DNA of 64,000 nt from Alkanindiges hydrocarboniclasticus (GTDB lineage: Bacteria; Pseudomonadota; Gammaproteobacteria; Pseudomonadales; Moraxellaceae), in NCBI RefSeq assembly GCF_001982605.1, contig NZ_MLCN01000030.1, positions 1 through 64,000 on the forward strand, read 5' to 3'. A model generated the notes under the pieces. That model was not told where the DNA came from. It did not search any database and saw nothing but the letters and a program-made list of their open reading frames with translations. Position 1 is the first letter of the stretch; each line of letters starts with the position of its first letter. The translations under genes and the position numbers were made by a program. This document shows positions 49,128 through 56,471 of the stretch, piece after piece.

Positions 49128-49877
49128 ATGAATATTGTTATTCCCATGGCTGGTGCGGGCTCACGGTTTAGTAAAGCAGGCTTTAAGATTCCAAAGCCCC
49201 TCATTGATGTGCAAGGTAAACCCATGTACCAGTGGGCGACCAATTCGCTTCCTCTGGAATATGCCTCACGGCTGATTTTTATTTTGCGTGAAGATGCCTT
49301 TACCGAGCAGATTATTGAAGACATTCACAAAACTTATGGCATGTTTGAACCGCGTATCAAGATTCTGGAAAACCTGACCCGGGGTCAGGCAGAAACCGTT
49401 TATCTGGCGCGCGATATGATGGACTTAAACCAGCCTACCCTCATTCACAATGCCGATACTGCTTTTCAGAGTATGGAAATGCCGGATGAGGATGTATTTG
49501 GTGGACTGGTGGTATTTGAGTCTGCCCTGAATGATGCTCGCTGGAGCTTTGCACGAACTCACGATGACCAGCCAGACCGTGTAGTTGAAGTCCGTGAAAA
49601 ACAAATTATTTCGCGGCTTGCGTCAACAGGGACTTATTATTTTTCTGATACCGCGTGGATGCTGTATTCCATCAAACATTCCTTGATGAATGATATAACT
49701 GAACAGGGTGAGTTTTATATTGCCCCGCTGTATAACCGGGCCATTGAAAATGGGCATTATATCCAGTGTTTAAACTGCGAACATTTTACCTGTCTTGGTA
49801 CACCGGAAGAACTGGAAAGTGCCTTGCCACGCATGCCCTTGCTCATGAACAGCCAGATTACCCAGATTGCGGTATAA
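49128..49877 (+). CDS. Sugar-phosphate/head-group nucleotidyltransferase
   Basis: The 249-residue protein begins with the NTP-transferase signature NIVIPMAGAGSRFSKAGFKIPKPLIDVQGKPMYQ (Gly-rich loop and the PKPL lysine), followed by a metal/nucleotide Asp in IHNADTAFQ near residue 108, VEVREKQIISRLASTGTYYFS near 154 and a late HFTCLGTPEEL segment. This is the single-domain type that activates sugar 1-phosphates or phosphocholine-like groups in LPS and capsule synthesis. Its AAGGAG ribosome-binding site is strong, and it follows the HAD gene by 27 bases. Confidence 0.88.
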   Translation: MNIVIPMAGAGSRFSKAGFKIPKPLIDVQGKPMYQWATNSLPLEYASRLIFILREDAFTEQIIEDIHKTYGMFEPRIKILENLTRGQAETVYLARDMMDLNQPTLIHNADTAFQSMEMPDEDVFGGLVVFESALNDARWSFARTHDDQPDRVVEVREKQIISRLASTGTYYFSDTAWMLYSIKHSLMNDITEQGEFYIAPLYNRAIENGHYIQCLNCEHFTCLGTPEELESALPRMPLLMNSQITQIAV

Positions 49878-49953
49878 CCTGAGTCAGGTGCAAAACAACT
49901 CACAGACTTCTAATTCAAGCAGTCTACCAAAATAATCAGGTTACACTCTAGAA

Positions 49954-51027
49954 ATGACAGGAAAAATGATTAAGCATCAGGATTTTTTCAAGTTAAATTC
50001 GGCGCAAATGATGCAGTATATCCAGTCTACTGCATTGCCGCATGCTTGCTTGCAGCATCCAGCAGCCTCACCTGACCAAACACAAAAACCAATTGATAGC
50101 CATGATATCAGTGTCGTGATTCAGGGGCCGGTTTTTACTAAGACCACCCCATTGGCTCCCCAAGGCATTACCCGGCAGGTGCTTAAAGCGCTCAGGCAAC
50201 ATTTGCCACATGCCACGCTGATTTTATCAACATGGAAAGACCAGCCAGTGGAAGGTCTGGATGCAGACATTATTTTGCAGCTTGATGATCCGGGAACCAC
50301 CAATTTTTACAAACCCAATGCCAAGGCTGAAAACCTGTATAACAATGGCAACCGGCTGATTTTTTCAACCCAAGCCGGGCTGACACAGGTTAAGACGCCC
50401 TATACACTTAAAATCCGTAGCGACTTGCTGCTGTTTCATCCGCTATTTAGCAGTTACCTTAACCAGTTTCACCATGTGGACGCGCCATGGCATGTGCTGG
50501 AACAACGCATTATTGGGTTTCCCATTTATAGCCTGAAATATGAAAGTGCAAGTTTTAAAGACTTAAGCCCCAAAATTCAGCCACGGCCATTTCATGTGTC
50601 GGACTGGGCTTATTTTGGCTTAAGTACGGATATGCAAAAACTGTTTGATTGTCCACTTATGGAAGAACCCACCACCTCGCGCTGGTTTGAAACACGTCCC
50701 AAACCTGCCAATGACTTATGGCCAGATCGCCTGTGGCGCTACTCGCCAGAGCAATATATTGTGTCCAGTCTGGCACAGCGCAGTTTGGGCATTACTTTGG
50801 AACATGCCTCACAGGATGACGCTGATATTTTGCAATCTTCGGAGCGTTTTATTGCCAACAATTTCATCATACTGGATCAATACCAGTGGGGATTATGGTC
50901 GCTCAAGCTTGAGGTTTATCAGGATCAACTGCCGCCTGAGTTGTTAAAAGGTTTGTATAGCCATCAGGTCTGGTATCGGGATTACCAGAAATACAGTGTA
51001 AATACACCGAACCTGATGCAGGCTTAA
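49954..51027 (+). CDS. WavE-like lipopolysaccharide biosynthesis protein
   Basis: The product is 357 residues, or 353 if the ATG at 49966 (closer AGGA site) is used. The core begins DISVVIQGPVFTKTT near residue 50, then LRQHLPHATLILSTWKDQPVEGLDADIILQLDDPGT, NNGNRLIFSTQAGLTQVKTPYTLKIRSD (the Arg-Ser-Asp of the nucleotide site), and DWAYFGLSTDMQKLF. This is the pattern of the WavE family, first found in the Vibrio cholerae LPS core locus and predicted to be a glycosyl- or phosphotransferase. It is the last gene of the operon, with a terminator 23 bases downstream. Confidence 0.82.
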   Translation: MTGKMIKHQDFFKLNSAQMMQYIQSTALPHACLQHPAASPDQTQKPIDSHDISVVIQGPVFTKTTPLAPQGITRQVLKALRQHLPHATLILSTWKDQPVEGLDADIILQLDDPGTTNFYKPNAKAENLYNNGNRLIFSTQAGLTQVKTPYTLKIRSDLLLFHPLFSSYLNQFHHVDAPWHVLEQRIIGFPIYSLKYESASFKDLSPKIQPRPFHVSDWAYFGLSTDMQKLFDCPLMEEPTTSRWFETRPKPANDLWPDRLWRYSPEQYIVSSLAQRSLGITLEHASQDDADILQSSERFIANNFIILDQYQWGLWSLKLEVYQDQLPPELLKGLYSHQVWYRDYQKYSVNTPNLMQA

Positions 51028-51043
51028 CTGCTACTTTCTAAAT

Positions 51044-51092
51044 TAAAAAAGCCGCTTTATTCTGGATATCTATGGAATAAAGCGGCTGATTT
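51044..51092. terminator. Bidirectional terminator between the glycan operon and zapE
   Basis: Perfect 13-bp stem AGCCGCTTTATTC (51050-51062) with its complement (51075-51087), 12-nt loop. A clear T-run follows on the minus strand and a weaker one on the plus strand. Confidence 0.82.
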
Positions 51093-51127
51093 ATTTAAAA
51101 AGAACTGAATGCTGAAAACTAACGTAA

Positions 51128-52261
51128 TTACACCTGACGATGCTCTGCCTGCAAGTATTCATCAGACTGCATTTCCAGCAAACGTGAACGGGTACGCTCA
51201 ATTTCAAATGCCAGCTTTTTACCCTCATACAGCTCCAGAATAGATTGCTGCGCAGTGACAATCAGCTTGACCCGGCGATCATAAAACTCATCCACCAGAT
51301 AAATCAGCCGTCGTGTGGCATCGGCAATATTGTCATTTAAAACGGGCACTTTACCCAGCAAAATGGTGTTGTAGGTATTGGCAAGCTCAATATAGTCTGC
51401 CGGGCTACGTGGTTTCATGCACAACTCGGCAAAATCACACCATAGCGTATCTTCAGTATGGCCCCGGGTTTCTATTAAGCGCTCATTGACAGTGATTGGC
51501 TCATCCGAATAGGTATGCTGACAGGTTAATGCGGCAAAGCGTTTTGCCATCCAGATTTCGGCGTCGTGAGTCAGGGGTGCTAAATACAGATTTGCCTGTT
51601 TCAGTACACGCAGGCGATAGTCAATACCCGCATCGACATTGAGTACCTTACACCGGTTTTTGATCATGGCAATGGCTGGCAAAAAGCGGTCACGGTGAAT
51701 GCCGTTTTTATACAGGCCGTCCGGCGCAATATTGGAGGTCGCAATCAGCGTAATACCCCGGTCAAACAGCTTTTGAAACAGGTCGCTTAAAATCATGGCA
51801 TCGGTGACATTGGTGACAAAAAACTCATCAAAGCAAATTACCACTGCATCTTTATAAATACGGTCTGCCACAGAATCCATGGGATCGCGCTGGCCAGTCA
51901 GGCTGTTAAGTTCCTTATGCACGCGCTGCATAAAATGATGAAAGTGCATGCGCATCTTGCGGCGAAATGGAATCGCCTCAAAAAACTGGTCCATCAGCCA
52001 TGTTTTACCACGCCCCACGCCGCCCCACATATAAACCCCATTGGGAATGGGTGGCTGCATCAAACGACCAAAGGGTTTTCTGGACGCTTCATAGCGTTGC
52101 ACCAGTTTTTGCCAGACCTCATCCAGTGCATGAATGGCCGCGCCCTGCTCTTCATCCGGCATAAACTGGCCAGACGCCAGCGCATCCGTATAGCGCTGCT
52201 CGGGAGAACGCGCATCCGGCGCATAAGGATTTTTGGGATGTTCTGGCGCTTCAATACTCAT
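51128..52261 (-). CDS. zapE: Cell division protein ZapE (AFG1-like ATPase)
   Basis: ZapE is an ATPase that acts on the FtsZ ring under stress. The 377-residue protein has Walker A YMWGGVGRGKTWLMDQFFEAIP near residue 77, the HFHHFMQRVH element, Walker B VVICFDEFFVTNVTDAMILS near 137, sensor 1 TLIATSNIAPDGLYKNG near 175 and the C-terminal LVDEFYDRRVKLIVTAQQSI followed by FEIERTRSRLLEMQS. It is a single leftward gene. Confidence 0.94.
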   Translation of the reverse strand: MSIEAPEHPKNPYAPDARSPEQRYTDALASGQFMPDEEQGAAIHALDEVWQKLVQRYEASRKPFGRLMQPPIPNGVYMWGGVGRGKTWLMDQFFEAIPFRRKMRMHFHHFMQRVHKELNSLTGQRDPMDSVADRIYKDAVVICFDEFFVTNVTDAMILSDLFQKLFDRGITLIATSNIAPDGLYKNGIHRDRFLPAIAMIKNRCKVLNVDAGIDYRLRVLKQANLYLAPLTHDAEIWMAKRFAALTCQHTYSDEPITVNERLIETRGHTEDTLWCDFAELCMKPRSPADYIELANTYNTILLGKVPVLNDNIADATRRLIYLVDEFYDRRVKLIVTAQQSILELYEGKKLAFEIERTRSRLLEMQSDEYLQAEHRQV

Positions 52262-52365
52262 ATAGGCTGCTCTAAAACTGCGGTTGACTCAGTAAATCCA
52301 AAAAACGCGGAACTGAAAATTTTTCAAACCAGATCAAAAATGCGTTAAAACCATATTCCAAAACT

Positions 52366-53019
52366 TCAGGGAAAATGCTGTGCCAATTGCTGGCCCAACT
52401 CCGGCAAATGCCCATGAAAAAAATGGCTGCAATTTGGCATCATAATCAGTGACAGGTCAAGCTGTGTTGCCCATGAAATCACCTCGGCAGGCGGTACAAC
52501 TTCATCCGCATCACCCATCAGTACCACGGTATCCGGCTCAAGGCTTAAGTCATGCATAGGATAATGATGCACTGGCGGCGCAACCAGAAAGGTTTTAACC
52601 AGCTTAAAAGCAGTTAATTCTGCATTAATTTGCTGCTGGTTAAAGCGCGAGGCCACGGCTGCGGCAATATAGGCCCCAAAGGAGAACCCGGCCAGATACA
52701 GTTGGCGAGGTTTTGCATCAGGCTGGTTTTGAAACTGGTTTTGCTGGATTATCCAGTTGAGCACAGCCAAGGCATCATCAATTTCGCCAGTGCCATTGGC
52801 ATGCTGTCCGGTACTGCTGCCCACACCACGAAAGTTAAAGGTGACAACCGACACATTCTGGTTTTTAAAAAAACGTGCCAGCGTGGTTACTACTTTGTTA
52901 TCCATAGTACCGCCAAATAGCGGATGCGGATGGCAAATCAGCACCACATCGTCAGACTTTTGCCAAAGCGCCCGCACTTGCAATGAACCGGCTGGCGCAG
53001 CAATCTGGATATCGCTCAT
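52366..53019 (-). CDS. Small alpha/beta hydrolase
   Basis: From the ATG at 53017-53019 the protein has 217 residues. It shows LICHPHPLFGGTMDNKVVTTLA near residue 27, NFRGVGSSTGQHANGTGEIDD near 62, the nucleophile elbow LAGFSFGAYIAA near 105, an Asp in VLMGDADEVVPPAEV near 165 and a final His in CSHFFHG near 200. The HPHP...GG...N segment is characteristic of a small dienelactone-hydrolase-like family found widely in proteobacteria, with no fixed substrate. The longer TTG-started frame is unlikely. Confidence 0.83.
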   Translation of the reverse strand: MSDIQIAAPAGSLQVRALWQKSDDVVLICHPHPLFGGTMDNKVVTTLARFFKNQNVSVVTFNFRGVGSSTGQHANGTGEIDDALAVLNWIIQQNQFQNQPDAKPRQLYLAGFSFGAYIAAAVASRFNQQQINAELTAFKLVKTFLVAPPVHHYPMHDLSLEPDTVVLMGDADEVVPPAEVISWATQLDLSLIMMPNCSHFFHGHLPELGQQLAQHFP

Positions 53020-53267
53020 GGCTATGGCCCTCAAGCCCTAATACAAATCAAAACCGTAACATCAAAAGACTTCATTCATTAATGATTACCTGATATTCGG
53101 CCATTTCAACCAATCTAAAACCTTATTGTTGAAAGAGTCCTAATACAAGAAATCCCTATCAGTCTTTATCACTAAAACCAGTGAAAAGCAGAGTGGTATA
53201 TTACGGGGTTTGCCTCACAGTTGTAATAGCGTAAGACTAAAATCTAATCATTAAACCAAACAGAAAC

Positions 53268-54314
53268 TTATTTTTTTACAGCCTGTTTACCTTGCTGTGC
53301 CTTACGGTACTGCTTGGGACTTTGTTCACTCCAGCGCATAAAGGCATGCGCAAAGGCCGAGGCTTCGTTGTAATGCAGTTTTTCTGCAATCTGCTCAATG
53401 GAATCATTGCTGGACAACAGCAACTGGCAGGCCTGCTCAAACCGCAGTTGGTCACGCAACTTGCGAAAACTGGTGTCCTGCTCAGCCAGCCGATAACGCA
53501 AAGTACGCTCTGATAGGCCCAGTGCAGTAGCAACCGCGGCGATAGGTGGCAAAAAATGTCGCTGCATTTTTAAATAATCCAGCACCTGTTCCTTAATGGA
53601 TACACCCTGTTGCTCTTCCTGCAAATACTGCTGGAGCACCTCATCACACTGCTGGCGGTAACGCTGATGTGTGGCAGCATCGGCTACCATAATCGGGAGA
53701 TTCAAATTCGCTGTTTTGCAGTAAAAAGCCCCATATGGCTGGTCAAAATACAATGGCACCTCATAAAACTGCTGGTATTGCTGCAAGATATGTTCATTTC
53801 GCGGCGTGCTAAATGGCAAATCAATCCGTTCAAGCGGAATCTGCATACCCAGTGCCGCCTGCATGTCTTTCAGCAGTTTCAAAGTGCCGGCAATTTCAGC
53901 ATCGGCCCGAAAGCGATGCAATACCGGATCAGTTTCCAGTGAATCATAGGTGAGGATGGTTAAATCCTGCTGCTGGCTTAAGGCAAGCTTGCCAAATAAA
54001 AAAGTGATTTTTTGATAATAAACACCCAGCCGCATGGCAGCCTGCAAATCCGGGCTGGTCATCAGCAACATCAGTAATGGGCCATAGCCTGCCAGATTAA
54101 ACTGCTGACCAATATAAAGGCCAATGGCCGGATGGCGAATTTGCCCGACAAGCTGCTTTTGAATGGCATATTCCAGCTCAAGGTCAATGGCGGCTGATGG
54201 ATCAAGCTGTGTGATATCCAGTGCCAAATTGTGCAAGATGGCTTGCATATCCTCTCCGGCAGCCTGCAATCCCTGCAATAAATATAACAACCCCAGTACC
54301 GAGCGTTTGGCCAT
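53268..54314 (-). CDS. AraC-family regulator divergent from a Baeyer-Villiger monooxygenase gene
   Basis: The 348-residue protein combines an N-terminal ligand-binding domain of the arabinose-binding type II/OruR kind (LLYLLQGLQAAGEDMQAILHNLALDITQL, IGLYIGQQFNLAGYGPLLMLLMTSPDLQAAM) with a C-terminal helix-turn-helix pair (PPIAAVATALGLSERTLRYRLAEQDTSFRKLRDQLRFEQACQLL...IEQIAEKLHYNEASAFAHAFMRWSEQSPKQYRK). A basic tail ends the protein. The divergent arrangement with the monooxygenase at 54589, 274 bases apart, suggests that it controls that gene in response to its substrate. Confidence 0.85.
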   Translation of the reverse strand: MAKRSVLGLLYLLQGLQAAGEDMQAILHNLALDITQLDPSAAIDLELEYAIQKQLVGQIRHPAIGLYIGQQFNLAGYGPLLMLLMTSPDLQAAMRLGVYYQKITFLFGKLALSQQQDLTILTYDSLETDPVLHRFRADAEIAGTLKLLKDMQAALGMQIPLERIDLPFSTPRNEHILQQYQQFYEVPLYFDQPYGAFYCKTANLNLPIMVADAATHQRYRQQCDEVLQQYLQEEQQGVSIKEQVLDYLKMQRHFLPPIAAVATALGLSERTLRYRLAEQDTSFRKLRDQLRFEQACQLLLSSNDSIEQIAEKLHYNEASAFAHAFMRWSEQSPKQYRKAQQGKQAVKK

Positions 54315-54588
54315 AGCTTCCCTATCTGATTACCTTATACGCATGGTTAATTGGCCTGACCATCACAGCTAGACATATGATAGATACAGTCGCTACTAAA
54401 AATTTTTACTGGGCAAATTTCACTAAACAGAATATTTAGCACAGTTTACAAAAAAGTGCTTTTGCCGAAAAAAACAATTTCCATGTCAACCTTAGCATGG
54501 TTTATCATCGCGCACTTATTTAGTATTGCCCCCAGATTATATTTTTTCTTTAAAAAATGTCTTACCTATTGTTGCCCAGGAGCCTGAC

Positions 54589-56124
54589 ATGAATGCTTCA
54601 GTAAACCCAAAAATGAATGGTGGACCGTCCTCCGATGCATCCCGCGTGCTGGAAATGGTCATTATTGGCGCTGGTTTTGGTGGTCTGGGCATGGCAATCC
54701 GCATGCTACAGGAAGGCCGTAAAGACTTTTTGTTGCTGGAAAAAGCCGATGATGTCGGTGGAACATGGCGCGAAAACAGCTATCCGGGTGCAGCCTGCGA
54801 TGTGCAATCCCATATGTATTCGTTTTCCTTTGCGCCTAAGACCGACTGGTCCAAGCGTTACGCCGAACGTCCTGAGATTTATAACTATATTCAGGAAACC
54901 ACTGAAAAATTTGGCTTGCGTCAATATTTGAAATTCAATGCCGAAGTGGTTGGCGCCCAGTTTGATGAACAAAATGCATTCTGGACATTAAACCTAAAAG
55001 ACGGCTCTGTGCTGACAACCAAATTTGTCGTGCTGGCATCTGGCCCGCTACATGTGCCGCAAATTCCAAACTATAAAGGTATGGAAAAGTTCAAGGGCAA
55101 GATTTTCCACTCCGCGCAGTGGGATCACAGTTATGACCTGACCGGCAAGAAAGTGGCCTCTATTGGCACTGGCGGTAGTGCAATTCAATATATTCCAGAA
55201 ATCGCCCCACTGGTAAAACAACTGGACGTTTACCAGCGCACACCAGCCTGGGTGATTCCGCGTGATGAACGTAAATATGGCAACTTCGATAAAGCATTGT
55301 TTGAAAAAGTACCGTTTGCCCGCCAGATTCACCGTGCGCGTTTGTACTGGAGCAATGAATCCCGTGTGATGCCGATTTTCCATCCCAAGATTATGGAAAC
55401 CGCACAAAAAGCCATTGAGCTGTTTATTCGCTATCAGGTGAAAGGCGACAAGGCACTGGCCAAAAAATTAACACCAAACTATGTGATGGGCTGTAAGCGC
55501 ATTCTGATTTCCAATAAATACTACCCAACGTTTACCCGCAAAAATGTTGACCTGATTCTGGACAGCATTCAGGAGTTTACTGAAACCGGTATTATTACCC
55601 GCGATGGTACGCATCGTGAAGCGGACTGTGTGGTACTGGGTACAGGCTTTATTGTTGACCCGCGCATTTACATGAAGGATTTCCCATGCACGGGTTTAAA
55701 TGGCCGTGAACTGATGAATGACTGGAAAGATGGCGCTGAAGCATTTTATGGTATTAGTGTGGCAGGCTATCCCAACCTGTTCCAGCTGGTTGGGCCAAAT
55801 ACGGCGCTAGGTCATAACTCCATTATCTTTATGATTGAAGCACAGGCCAACTATATTCTGGACGCGATTAAAACCGTTGAGAAGAAAAAGGCCGACTATC
55901 TGGATGTTAAACCAGACGTTCAAGCCGAATTTAATGACAACGTGCAGAAAAAACTTAAAGGCACAGTATGGCAAAATGGTGGTTGTGTGAGCTGGTATCA
56001 GCAGGCTGACGGCAAAAACTTTACCATCTGGCCGGGTTATACCTGGCGCTACTGGATGGAAACCCGCAAGATCAAGCCAAGTGCCTATAACTTTGTGAAA
56101 GTAAAAGCCAAGCAAGCTGTTTAA
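54589..56124 (+). CDS. Baeyer-Villiger type flavin-containing monooxygenase
   Basis: Starting at the ATG at 54589 (AGGAG site) the protein has 511 residues. It has the first Rossmann motif VIIGAGFGGLGMAIRM near residue 25, GGTWRENSYPGAACDVQSHMYSFSF near 58-80, the Baeyer-Villiger fingerprint FKGKIFHSAQWDH near 166 (F-x-G-x3-H-x3-W-D), the NADPH-binding Rossmann motif ASIGTGGSAIQYIPEIA near 188, and the ATG-like VLGTGFIVDP near 360. Such enzymes insert oxygen next to a keto group, turning ketones into esters or lactones. Substrate candidates include long-chain ketones from subterminal alkane oxidation or cyclic ketones, but none is proven. It is a single gene with its own terminator. Confidence 0.9.
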   Translation: MNASVNPKMNGGPSSDASRVLEMVIIGAGFGGLGMAIRMLQEGRKDFLLLEKADDVGGTWRENSYPGAACDVQSHMYSFSFAPKTDWSKRYAERPEIYNYIQETTEKFGLRQYLKFNAEVVGAQFDEQNAFWTLNLKDGSVLTTKFVVLASGPLHVPQIPNYKGMEKFKGKIFHSAQWDHSYDLTGKKVASIGTGGSAIQYIPEIAPLVKQLDVYQRTPAWVIPRDERKYGNFDKALFEKVPFARQIHRARLYWSNESRVMPIFHPKIMETAQKAIELFIRYQVKGDKALAKKLTPNYVMGCKRILISNKYYPTFTRKNVDLILDSIQEFTETGIITRDGTHREADCVVLGTGFIVDPRIYMKDFPCTGLNGRELMNDWKDGAEAFYGISVAGYPNLFQLVGPNTALGHNSIIFMIEAQANYILDAIKTVEKKKADYLDVKPDVQAEFNDNVQKKLKGTVWQNGGCVSWYQQADGKNFTIWPGYTWRYWMETRKIKPSAYNFVKVKAKQAV

Positions 56125-56141
56125 TACTGGCCGCTGTGTTA

Positions 56142-56169
56142 AGAAAGAGTCGCTTTGGCGGCTCTTTTT
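56142..56169 (+). terminator. Terminator after the Baeyer-Villiger monooxygenase gene
   Basis: Stem AAAGAGTCGC (56144-56153) with GCGGCTCTTT (56158-56167, one G-T pair), loop TTTG, then TT. Confidence 0.82.
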
Positions 56170-56471
56170 ATATTTGCCAGATAATTTTAAAGTTCAATAA
56201 AAGCAATTCATTAGCAAAATACTTACTTTATCTTAAAATTGGCAGATACCAATTTACTAAGCAGCACACTATATATCGTTACTTAACAATATAAGAAAAT
56301 CTGGCAGTCTAGCTTAAGTCATTGCACTACCACGCAACTGGTCTTTTTTAATATTGATTGCTAAATATTAATTTTAAATTGGGGTTTAATCACAGGCCTT
56401 AAAATCTTGAGCATATGGTGCAGCCCATGTCTATTTTTTAAGTTGGCCTGTTCTCATCACTGAGGAGCTTA
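56170..56471. other. ovoA upstream region
   Basis: About 300 A+T-rich bases without a gene. A perfect 7-bp inverted repeat AAATTGG-CAGATA-CCAATTT lies at 56236-56255 and could be an operator. The GAGGAG ribosome-binding site of ovoA ends the region. Confidence 0.45.
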
